NCBI RefSeq assembly: GCF_918797505.1
Contig: NC_092796.1
Location: 27,724,098 to 27,788,097, forward strand
Length of the DNA stretch: 64,000 nucleotides
Source: Bemisia tabaci
Taxonomy: Eukaryota > Arthropoda > Insecta > Hemiptera > Aleyrodidae
Direction of reading: 5' to 3'
Part shown: positions 54,799 through 64,000 of the stretch, piece after piece
Layout of the letters: each line of letters opens with the position of its first letter
Numbering within the stretch: the first letter of the stretch is position 1
The notes under the pieces: model-generated
Database searches by the model: none
Told to the model about the DNA's origin: nothing
The model's input: only the letters and a program-made list of their open reading frames with translations
Translations under genes and position numbers: made by a program

Positions 54799-56737
54799 TT
54801 TTGTAACTGTTTGCAAGTAATTTCTCTTGTATATAACAACGTAGGTTTTTGGGAGATTACGATCAAGAGGGAAATTTCAGCATTTCTACGAAACAAATTT
54901 TATGATATGATCACAAGAGATCTGATTTGATATTTGCATACTGTAAATGTTTTTTTCACCTACTGGAAATTGTTATTTTTTACTTTGTAGATTCCTAATT
55001 AAAAATAATGTTAGATATAGAGAAAAGTAAAAAGTCTGTAATATACCTAGTTTCAATCCATGTTCAAATTGTCTCGAGTACTTTTTCCTATATTTGGTTG
55101 AAATTTTCCTGGCTCAAGGCCTGATCAGTACTTGTAGATAAAATACAAAGGAAAAATGGAAGCTACCCTAACTTTAATTTTTTGAAGATGGAGAAACCAT
55201 AGTAGGTATGTACCATGACAAAGTTAAACAGATGATAAAAGAAAAAGAGCAACAGTTAATGTGGCCCAGCTCCCATTGAGCTCTCATTTTGTCGTCTTAC
55301 GCAGGAAGGAAAGTATCTTGTTTGCTCTTTGAAAGTATCTCCATGAAAATTTTAATTTATTCATAGGAAAACCATCTCAAAAGTCTGTTGGAAAATTTTC
55401 AAGTCTTCTCTAATAAGGAAGAAGCATAATTCCTGGAAATTTTAGGCAAATTTTTGTGACCCTTTTTTATTAACAAAATAAAATGTGAAACTGAAACAAT
55501 GCTATTGAAAGAAGTTCCTTTGTACAGGAGACAACAATTTGTGCTGTCGACCAAAACTGCTTGAATGGAGGACAAATTTCCTATTCATATTGAAGTCAAT
55601 TCTATCAGCCTGAGCATGAGCAAAGTAATTAGATCACAGTGTTACATTGTGAATTTTTTCCTTCTTTTTATTAAAATTGACAGGCTACGAATGCAACACT
55701 GTAATTTCCCTAAATTGGATAAAATTAAAAACTGCGGAGTGAAATTGTCTCTACAATTTCAAATTGAAAGTATACATTCAAGATTTTGTTTAGGTTCAAG
55801 ATTTCTTTATTTAATTAAGAATTTATTATTTACTTAAGAATTTGAGGATGAGTTCCTATGGCATACAACAGAGTAAACTTGTTTAAATTAATCTTTGTAG
55901 GAAGAAGTAGAGAAAGTCTATAAATTAAAAACACAGGCTAATTTCATCGGGAGAAAAATATATTTTTCTTTTTAAAACTGATGGTACCAATTAGGACCTC
56001 CAGTTGGTACAAATTTACGGAATTTTAATTAAGATTATGATCATAAGTGTCAATGCTATCACCACATAATTTTTATTTAATATTGCAGTTTTTGGTAAAA
56101 ACCTCCTTTGGCTCCTTTTTTTATTTTCTTCAAGCTTTCTCAAGATAGAAAATAGCATTCAGTAAATATAGTTTCAATTTGATTCAAGATATCGATTTCC
56201 AAAAATAACTTGAGACAGTATAACATTGAAAAGAGAACACCTAACACAGGTACAAGTAACGAAACATCAAACGCTTTTGACAAAAACTGATGGCGAAAGT
56301 CACAAAGCTTGCATTTTGACAGCCAAGTTGATAAATATCCTGCGATTTATTTTAAGATATGAAAAAAAGAAAAAAAAAAAAGAAAAATAGAAAATTTTTA
56401 GAAACTTTTGCAGAATATTTTCTAGGAGATGGAAAAAATCAGCTTAGATTTTAAAAAATAGCGTTCATTTGTTTTCTTATTAAAAATAAAACATTAAAAG
56501 AAATCTGCAACGTCTTATATTGCAATAAATGCTTTGTGACTTTCACCATCTACGCTCTTTATTGCTTAGGTAACCAACCTAGACCACCTTGACCATCTTC
56601 CATGCAGTTTTCATTCAACTTAATTTTACAAGTGGGAATTTTCCATAAATTTTAATATGGACAAATTTGATTATCTTTTTTTGAAAATCAGTTCAACAAT
56701 TCTCAATGTGAACTGCTTGCGGTTTGACGCACGTCGA
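54799..56737. other. Convergent intergenic space, POLE4 3' side
   Basis: AT-rich, presumably POLE4 3'UTR and spacer. AATAAA occurs near 55477. The 90-residue frame 55565-55837 (+) is Leu/Phe/Lys-rich with no domain recognised. Confidence 0.4.
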
Positions 56738-56982
56738 ATTAGTGATTTTGTCATATGCATGAAATTTTCATTACAGAAGCAAAAAGTTCATCCGAGCACG
56801 ATATTTTCCCATAGAGAAATGCTGTTTGCAGCAACACTTGTTAAACTGCATCTGCGGTTGCCTTTCTGATTGGTCATAACTAGTTTTGCTCCAAACAGCA
56901 TTTCTCAATGGGGGAATATTGTGCTCGAATGAGCTTTTTGCTTTGGTAATAAAAATTTCACGCACGTGGCAAAATCACTTAC
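56738..56982. mobile_element. TIR MITE, about 245 bp, between the convergent genes
   Basis: Left AGTGATTTTGTCATATGCAT, GAAATTTTCATTACAGAAGC, AAAAAGTTCATCCGAGCACG; right in inverted form GTGCTCGAATGAGCTTTTTG, CTTTGGTAATAAAAATTTCA, CGCACGTGGCAAAATCACT. Arms of about 100 bp with scattered mismatches. Non-coding. Confidence 0.8.
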
Positions 56983-57429
56983 TCTATCTAAGTTTTCATC
57001 ACATCAAATTCTGCTTCACTGCTTACTAAGTAACTATTGCTGGTCAGAGAATCAAGTTCAGATATAGTTAATTCTTATAGATCAGAGAAAACATCATGAC
57101 TATCCAAACACTAAGTTTTGAAGTTCATTATTAAAGGATACACTGTCTCTTAAAAAAATATGGTCGTCATCCTGCAGTGTAGTGCAAACCATTGTTGATG
57201 ATATTCATGACTCAGTTTTTTCTGAGGCTAGAAGTCAACTGCGATCATTAAAACAATTCTGTGATTGGCACAACCGACTCACTAGAGTCAAAGGTGGTAG
57301 AACATTGCTTGCACTACAGTCCTTGTATGTTGAAGTGTAAATGGCAGGTCTATTATAAAAATGGACTTGATGTCAATGATAGATAATCCAGAAACGTGAT
57401 AACTGTAATCTTAAGGACACTTTTAAAAA
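56983..57429. other. Probable MYBBP1A 3'UTR and spacer
   Basis: Directly follows the MYBBP1A stop on the minus strand. No strong AATAAA in this stretch; a candidate (TTTATT on the plus strand) lies further on at about 56556, beyond the MITE. Confidence 0.35.
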
Positions 57430-57688
57430 CTAGGCGTTCATTTTTCCTTTTTTCTTCTTCTTTTTAGGACTATTTTGACCAGAGCACAAACTATTTTTTG
57501 GAATTTGAGAGGCCATTCTATTATTCTTGTAGAACATATCTATCATCTTACAACCAGATGCTTGTTTAAAAACAGTTCCTGAATCTTTAGAATAAGCGTA
57601 GGTCGCAATGTTCGGAATAAGTTCCAGCAATCCATCCCACTGCAGGTTCAGAACTGGTAAAAACATGTCCATTTTGTAAAAGCTATTC
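57430..57688 (-). CDS. MYBBP1A: MYBBP1A last coding exon
   Basis: Acceptor TTTCCTCAG before GAATAGC; stop TAG at 57432-57430. With two bases carried from the previous exon it encodes KNSFYKMDMFLPVLNLQWDG and about 66 more residues. It ends in a lysine run (SPKKKKKKGKMNA) that should act as a nuclear/nucleolar localisation signal, as in the basic tails of the family. Confidence 0.85.
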
Positions 57689-58655
57689 CTGAGGAAAAAA
57701 AGAAAGAACAACAACTTGAGAAACTGAAATCAGAAGCAAAGTATAAACACACAAAACACTTAGAGAAAAAAATAAGTTTTTTCAAAAAATATGGACGTAC
57801 TAATGTTTGAGAAAGAGGGAGTATTATTAGGAACCTACTTTTAGTCCGAAAAAACGATGGGATACGTCAAAAGACAGGAGTATAAAAACAGGGCTGGTTC
57901 TATCCTTTGGTCAGACCATTTTCAGCGATTCATGAATATTAATTCGGAATCTCATTAGAGAATTTACAACCGATTGTTATTTTAGGATATGTACAATGGT
58001 TGTTTTTCTGAGCTAACTTCAGACTCAGTGCTTCACAACTTCAAGTTGTAATGATTTGTGTCAGCGCTATACATACAATGAAGAAACATGAAAACTTTCT
58101 AGGCCTCTCATTGCATCTTCAATTCAGAAGTCTTAATGTACGCAACATCTGAGTTATTGTGCTTGGTACAGTTTGTTCCCTGCACACAGGATCGTAAAAT
58201 AACATCTTTCTTGATGAAAAAAATTCCAAAAAATCAAAATGCAGGGCATTATTTACCAAACTTTGCCAGCAGCTTCACATAAGTAACTCTTGAAGTAAAA
58301 CGTCACAATAATTAACAGTGGAATACACACTCTGACATTCATGGCAATATTTGTCCCTGAATCATACTCGATAGGCCACAGCACAACTCAAAATGATAAA
58401 AAGCAACTTTGCGTCTAGGTACTTTCCCTGAGGGAATGAAAGGCTTCACTTGGCCATGTGGATAAGTCTTGAAAAGTGCATAATACAAGTAAAATGCAGA
58501 ATATTTTATTCAGCAAAACATCATGATTTCTATGACCAAAAGTGTTCTTGGATAAGCACTTGTAATGACTGATCGTTTTAAGAGCTAAATAAATTAACGT
58601 ATTCACTAACAGTTGAATCTGGTCATATAGAATAATCGACTAGTTATGTACTTAC

Positions 58656-58794
58656 TTTTTAGTGAAAAAGTCTTTAACAGCTCGTTTCAAGATGCTCAGA
58701 GTAGTAAAGGAGTCATCTCCTTGGTTTTGACCAGATTTTGATAACTGTTGCGACGCTCGAATAATGAAACAGTAGTAATCACCTGGGTTGGGTA
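58656..58794 (-). CDS. MYBBP1A: MYBBP1A coding exon
   Basis: 139 nt; acceptor TTTTCAG before TACCCAAC, donor GTAAGT after ACTAAAAA. Phase 1 in, phase 2 out. Encodes LPNPGDYYCFIIRASQQLSK to LSILKRAVKDFFTKK, amphipathic helices of the C-terminal repeat region. Confidence 0.82.
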
Positions 58795-59587
58795 CTGAAA
58801 ATATAAAAGGGAAAAAAAACGTTAAGGGGTTGAGAACACAACAAAGTAGATATTTGAAAACCCTTAATCATCATGAGATTTAACAAAAAATCTTTAGCAG
58901 GATTTAACAAGGGTAAATTCCTGTACATTTGTTTTTCTATTTTCCTTGCGTCAACTGGAAATCTTTGTCTCGAGACAAAAACAAGAATGAAAAATAGGGG
59001 CGCTAATGTTTTACAATTAAAATCACATACAGTCAAAAATTCAAATATTAAAATAGCTCCCTGAATAAGATAAACACTTTTCTTGAACAGGAAATGTAAC
59101 CGATTTAAAATAGGGAACAGACAGGTACTTTCGCAACTTTTAAAATGAAAAATGGATGGAGAACATAATATTAGTTCGTCAATTATCTGATGCAACTCAA
59201 AGACTTTGCTGACTCAACACACTTGGCAATCGTCAAAATAAAGTTACAAAAACAGTCCAAAAACATTGTTGAAACATTAATTTTGGCAATAACGCTGTGA
59301 TAATGTTCGCACCACTTTTTACTAAGCTGAGAAGGAAGGTCTTATCATCTGAGATATCTTTTTTTCTATCATGAAACAGTTGGGTTTACAGTTTGAGTCA
59401 ATCATTTTTTGGAGTTCTGGCCACATCAAAATTCAAACTTTTTCAAGATTTTACATAATTAAGGATGTCTCTAGCTGAATTCTCCAGCTATCGAGAGGTA
59501 GTAAATTTTAGATGCATGCATCTCATCAAGGAGGAAAAGACCCCTTAAAATTATTATACATAATTGCAATGACATATTGATACTCAC

Positions 59588-59835
59588 AAATATTATGCCT
59601 TTCCAAAAGTGCTTCAAGAGTACTAGCCAGATAGGCTTCTTCGACATCAGCAAAATTGCTAAATTTCTTCAGATTGACTATATTTTTCAAACAAGAGACG
59701 ACTCTTTTACTTAAAGCCTCTTGAAGTTTATCCACTTTACTTGATTCATACAGCATAACTAGTGTGTTCAGAATATTCACAGCTGCAAAGAGTGAGGGAT
59801 TCTCATCTATTATCGTCTCGAGTAAATCTAAGATC
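59588..59835 (-). CDS. MYBBP1A: MYBBP1A coding exon
   Basis: 248 nt; acceptor GTGTTATAG before GATCTTAG, donor GTGAGT after ATAATATT. Phase 2 in, phase 1 out. Continues the conserved HYRM helix as RILDLLETIIDENPSLFAAV and runs through several helices to EALLERHNI. Confidence 0.85.
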
Positions 59836-60596
59836 CTATAACACCAAAAACAATCATAGACTAATTATATATCAATGTTTTTAATTTACAGTAGGATTTA
59901 ACACAAAACCTCTACCACGAAAACCAACAGAAAAACTGCTCAGTGATCAAGTTGACAGAGATACGAGTAAGAATGCAATTTACACATCTGCATGAGCTTG
60001 GGCAATGATTTACCCTGTTACCCTACAACAAACAAGAAGTCAATTCATGTAAAGAGTAGGTATCATTCTTTTGCTGAACACTATCCAAGAGATAGTTCGT
60101 GTCATACTTTGAAAATACAAATTAATTCGTCAAATCATGAGATTAGATCCATTGAGCCAATTTTTTTTTCACTTCATCATTCAAAAGTATTAGATAAATT
60201 GAGCGCATAGTAATTCTTCAAATTTTTTTCTATTATTGCAACCCTGAAAAACTGCCTTAAAACACTGAAAAAATTAGGGCAGCTAGAATCATATGTTGAA
60301 CTGCATGCTTTTAAATTTAAAAATTTAGCAGATTTGGTCATGGTTAATAAGATGTAGCAGTGGAATCTACTACAACAAGATTTGCACTGGAATGACAGAG
60401 TGTCGTTGTTCACCTTGAGATTTAAACGTAGATGTCTCCAGCTCAGCTTGTTCTTAAATTTATTGCTGTATTTACCTGAATCATGAATTAAGGTTTAAAC
60501 ATCTGTATTCCAATAACAAGTTGGCGAACAATGAAATGTGGGGAAAATAACATCAGGGCATTGCAAGTATAAGATCGAAAAAACAGGATATTTTAC

Positions 60597-60751
60597 CTCA
60601 TCCGATAATGAGAAACAGCCCTGTCTTCAGGAGATTGAACTTTTTTCTTCTTTTTCCGGGAGGGTTTTCGGAAGAGTTTGAAAACTTGTCCCAGTCTTTC
60701 ATCCAGCAAATCACCCGTCTCTTCGTCTAAATCATCCAAGTCAATTGATTC
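60597..60751 (-). CDS. MYBBP1A: MYBBP1A coding exon with conserved acidic/basic block
   Basis: 155 nt; acceptor CATATTAG before GAATCAATT, donor GTAAAA after CGGATGAG. Phase 0 in, phase 2 out. Encodes ESIDLDDLDEETGDLLDERL, then GQVFKLFRKPSRKKKKKVQS and PEDRAVSHYRMR. The acidic stretch, short helix, Lys patch and H(Y/F)RMR are the most family-specific part of the gene. Confidence 0.87.
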
Positions 60752-61500
60752 CTAATATGTAAAGCCAAAAATAATTCTGCTTAGAAAACTCAAGGAAAGA
60801 ATTTTACAATAAAAATAAAATTTCTAACTTGTGGCATCGTCAGTTAGTATGCGCTACATTTTAAGGATATCTAAGTACATATTCAAATCAAAATGCCTAA
60901 GCAGATAGTCAAATTTTGATGGGTCTCATTATGAAGTCTTGTGTTTTTGACAAAGAGCTCTAGAGTTTCCAATATTTTGAATGCAAGAATTCATCAAACC
61001 TACGAACTCTTTGCATTTTCCTCTTCAGGTGCGCCTCATATTTTGTAACTATCAACGTTTTAAAAATTTCTGTATAATATGACATACGTACTGAAAACTG
61101 CAAAATAAAACTTGTTTAAGGACTAAATCTGATTTATTTACAGTTGCATGATGATGCCAATTTTTACGGAAACTTTTTTTCTAGATGAACAAATGATTAT
61201 TTTGTCTAGAACTAGGAAATTAATCAGAATTCCTATGTGAGAGAGAACATTTGAGAAAATGCCTGATTCAACTATTGGCCTTCAAACTTCCTACTTATTT
61301 AAATTTTATCAATAAATTCCTGGAAATCATTTTTTCTCAGCCTCCTCAATTTCTACTTCACTACCTAGGCTCCAAGATTTCTTTCCAGATCTTCCTGAAA
61401 AGGCAAACTTGGTGTTACTTTCTTGTGCAAAAAAATCTACGGATAAATAGGTATCAAGATATAAAGACGCATAAAATAGCAATACATCGCAAATATTTAC

Positions 61501-61788
61501 CGTATCAGTGTAATTAGCATTATCTCCCAAAGCTGCATTCATTGCTTGCCTCAATCGATCAGTTTCCGTTTCTTTGTTGACGCCATCTTCTTCCTCACTC
61601 ATTGAATCGTCATCACTAGTATCTGAGTCATCATCTTTGTCTTCAACTCCATCTTCATCCTCTTCTCCATTCTCTTGCTTCTTTCCTTTGATTTTCTTAC
61701 TTTTACTAGGAGCTTTGGGCTCTTCTGCTTCTGATTCGCTGCTTGAGCTTTCTTCGTCTAGTTCGCCGTCATCTTCAGGATCTAGAAT
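61501..61788 (-). CDS. MYBBP1A: MYBBP1A coding exon, acidic domain
   Basis: 288 nt, 96 codons, phase 0 both ends; acceptor CCCTGCAG before ATTCTAG, donor GTAAAT. Encodes a Ser/Asp/Glu-rich region (DDGELDEESSSSESEAEE, a Lys patch, then a second acidic run of about 35 residues) ending in a helix with RLRQAMNAALGDNANYTDT. Open frames on the opposite strand (serine-rich) are shadows. Confidence 0.85.
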
Positions 61789-62716
61789 CTGCAGGGAAGA
61801 ATCAAAAGAGAACATTACATGATTGAGGGAATGACAATAAAGGACTGATGAGCAAAGAGATTAGGAATCAAATAGAAAGAGATTCCTTGGCAATCTTGGA
61901 CTATTTAGAATAGCACTCAACTCCCAAAGCATATCTTATGGAGCACACTTTTTATCTTCTCTCAAAATGTTGTGCAAATATAAAATTAAGTACGGTCATA
62001 AAGTATCAGCCACAAACTACAATGATATGGTTTCTTTGATCTGTACTCACCTGCAACAGACAGTTTGATAACAATGCAAGGACCACAGCGCTCCTCAGAC
62101 CTCAGGGAAAAGAAATAAGAGGGAAGCTCAGTATCTTCTCCAATTTGGATAGTCAATCACCTGTCTCTGCTATGATAGACAATTGGACAATTTGACTGCT
62201 CCTAGCCTGCAGAGAGGCATCACAATCTTGCGATTGCAAATGCATGCATTCCTACTACATGCACAATCTTTCACACGAATATTCAAAGTTACGACTATTT
62301 GGTCAAGTGAGTTTGAAAACTTGAGGTTAAAACAGAATTTTGAGGCAAAACAGGGAATCTTGCCTGAAAATTGCGTAGTCTCAACCAACTGTCACATAAA
62401 ATTTAGTTATAATTGAATGAAAGAATTAAATTAGTCTTCTATTATTATAATTTATATGATTAAATTCTCTTGAAGTAGCTGGAAAAGCCAGAATGTATTC
62501 AATATACCTGAGAGTTTGTTAAAAAGGAGTTTATTGTACACATGTTTAACTCTATTAGATGAAAGCTTTTTGACGGAAAAGAATGTTACATGTTGCTACC
62601 TTAAATATTATACATGTGAGAATTAGAAAATGAAGATGCATTTGCAGTTCATACCTCTGATCTAAATGTTATTCTAGTCTTTTACCCTTGTGCAAAACTA
62701 AAAAAATGATACTTAC

Positions 62717-62905
62717 TTTCAAAATTCTTACAAGTGTGTCAGGTTTAAGTTGGCCGCTTATTGATGCAAAAATTTTGTTCACCATTTGCCTCACTAGAAC
62801 ACTTTCTAATGACAGGAGGTCCAACAGGAAACTTACAAATGCATCTAGCATGTCGCTTCCCACCAATGATTTTGCCTTCAGTAAGTCATAATAGTCATTC
62901 AGTTT
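62717..62905 (-). CDS. MYBBP1A: MYBBP1A coding exon
   Basis: 189 nt, 63 codons, phase 0 both ends; acceptor TTATTTTTCAG before AAACTG, donor GTAAGT. Encodes helical repeats (KLNDYYDLLKAKSLVG, DMLDAFVSFLLDLLSLES, VLVRQMVNKIFASISGQL). The LLDLLS-ESVLVRQ-VN-F pattern is typical of the MYBBP1A/Pol5 region just before the acidic domain. Confidence 0.87.
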
Positions 62906-63320
62906 CTGAAAAATAAAAAAATAAATGAATGAAACAAGGCATCCACTTCTTCTGAAGTAGGCATACATTGAGATTGAGAAGGATTTTTAACTTCAAAATG
63001 TGAAGAAAGATTCCGATAAGTGAATACAATTTCTTTCTCCTTGTAAATTAATAAAGACAGACTTTTTGAAAATCATTGCTCATACATACGTAACTTTGTA
63101 GATCCTTGAATGACGAGTGCCTGAATTTTACTTCAGTCACAGGTAGTCACAGGGTTAAAGCGAGAAATGATTCAATTCCACAGATTTAAATGTATTTTTG
63201 AGAGATTTATAGAGGTAGATTAAGGGCCACGATTCAAAACAGATAAGATCATCCCGCTGCAAAATTATCTAGGGATTTTACCATACCTTCTTTCTGACAA
63301 AACGACGATTTAATTCTTAC

Positions 63321-63485
63321 CTGAATGGCCTCAACAGCAAGAGAATTTTTAGAAAATAAGAGAAAAGCCAGCTGCAAACTCAGAGACAAACACACAATGT
63401 CCGCCAGGACATCAGTGTCTGATTTACTAATCTTCTTTTCTAGACTTTTTGATTTCTCCAGAATTGAGTTCCAAACAGGCTGTTC
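63321..63485 (-). CDS. MYBBP1A: MYBBP1A coding exon
   Basis: 165 nt, 55 codons, phase 0 both ends; acceptor TTTGTTCAG before GAACAG, donor GTAAGA after CATTCAG. Encodes EQPVWNSILEKSKSLEKKIS to KNSLAVEAIQ, mainly helical. Confidence 0.83.
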
Positions 63486-63950
63486 CTGAACAAATGAAAA
63501 AGACATTATTGTTCAACTTAAGGAAATCATAGATTACATTTTCACCCGAGAAAACAAATAAGTAAAATCTTCTTTTCTCCATCATTTTGTGCGATTTTTA
63601 TAACTTTCTGTTTAAATTTTTCGAATTTAAATTGTTTTACAATTTCAAAACCTGTGATTTTTCTTGAAAAATTCAAAAAATCCTAAAATTTGCTCAGCGT
63701 TAATTCAAATAGAAAACGAAACTTCTTTACCAAAATTTCAGAGACTTTTGTCTATAAAAAAAGGCTGGGAAGTTCATTTCCAAGCCTTGCTATACTTAGA
63801 AAGTCATTGAAAATATCTTTCACAAGTAAAACTTTCAAGCAGCATCGTTTCTATGCATTCTGAAGCTGCAGTTCCACTTAAATTGATGAATAATAACTTG
63901 AATTTAGAGGTAGGAATTTTGCTTCCTTAATCAAAATTGTCATCACTTAC

Positions 63951-64000
63951 ATTACTTGAAAGTGGGGTATGTAGATTGCCCTTCTTAATTTCACTATCCA
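63951..64000 (-). CDS. MYBBP1A: MYBBP1A coding exon, cut by window edge
   Basis: Donor GTAAGT at 63950-63945. Read in the phase required by the next exon, the visible part encodes DSEIKKGNLHTPLSSN without a stop. Support is the donor and phase agreement only; the exon start is outside the window. Confidence 0.55.

Larger units (their letters stand above)
57430..64000 (-). other. MYBBP1A: MYBBP1A/Pol5-like gene, 3' part (gene span)
   Basis: Minus-strand gene entering from the right edge, with eight coding exons joined by seven introns of about 415-967 bp. All junctions are GT-AG and phase-consistent, giving about 496 C-terminal residues. The order is an alpha-helical repeat region, an Asp/Glu/Ser-rich acidic segment, a conserved E(S)xDLDDLDEExGxLLDxRL block with a Lys-rich patch, the HYRMRILDLLE helix, further helices and a Lys-rich tail. 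This is the layout of Myb-binding protein 1A and yeast Pol5, nucleolar proteins of ribosome biogenesis and rRNA transcription control. Vertebrate MYBBP1A is about 1,330 residues, so more than half lies outside. Repeats are almost absent from its introns, unlike ATP7. Confidence 0.83.

Noticed and set aside
61574..61822. Serine-rich 82-residue plus-strand frame
   Set aside because: Antisense shadow of the acidic MYBBP1A exon.

Overview
This is a eukaryotic window, almost certainly from an insect. The genes carry spliceosomal GT-AG introns. It holds an interstitial run of the arthropod telomere pentamer TTAGG. About a third of it is short inverted-repeat transposon relics (MITEs) belonging to a handful of families. 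I suspect a hemipteran, and a whitefly (Bemisia) in particular, but that is a guess from general appearance and not something the sequence proves.

Three protein-coding genes can be supported. (1) The left 37.4 kb is the 5' part of a copper-transporting P-type ATPase (ATP7 type) on the minus strand. Three coding exons (37409-37345, 6948-6792, 596-381) splice in perfect frame to give 146 N-terminal residues: a start with an in-frame stop directly upstream, an acidic linker, one complete heavy-metal-associated domain and the first half of a second, each with GMKCQSC. The introns are about 30.4 kb and 6.2 kb. The rest of the gene lies beyond position 1. (2) At 54316-54798 (+) is a single-exon histone-fold protein of 160 residues, most like DNA polymerase epsilon subunit 4 (POLE4; Mes4 in flies). 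(3) From 57430 to beyond 64000 (-) are the last eight coding exons of a MYBBP1A/Pol5-like nucleolar protein. All its junctions agree in phase. POLE4 and MYBBP1A converge tail to tail, with about 2.6 kb between them.

Everything else is intron or intergenic DNA built largely from repeats. Family A (about 253 bp, termini CTGCCGTGC..., 4-bp target duplications) occurs as scattered copies and as a ten-unit tandem array at 1329-3861 with a 761-bp higher-order repeat. Family B (about 164 bp, CAGTGGCG termini, 8-bp duplications) and family E (163 bp) are hAT-type MITEs. Larger hAT-type elements sit at 26996-27826 and 19070-19496. Family C (about 235 bp, GTGGATCGAGTCAA ends), family D (about 140 bp, GGACTGCATTTTGCAA ends), a foldback family F (about 510 bp) and several single elements complete the set. 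Nested insertions are common and several can be proven by their target duplications. A remnant at 39360-39694 looks like a Penelope-like element with a decayed hammerhead ribozyme core.

Region by region: 1-37421 is ATP7 with its repeat-filled introns; 37422-54315 is intergenic or ATP7 5' flank, with repeats, a 20-bp minisatellite and the TTAGG run; 54316-57429 is POLE4 and the convergent intergenic space; 57430-64000 is MYBBP1A with short, nearly repeat-free introns. I found no convincing tRNA or rRNA gene, CRISPR array or virus-like gene.
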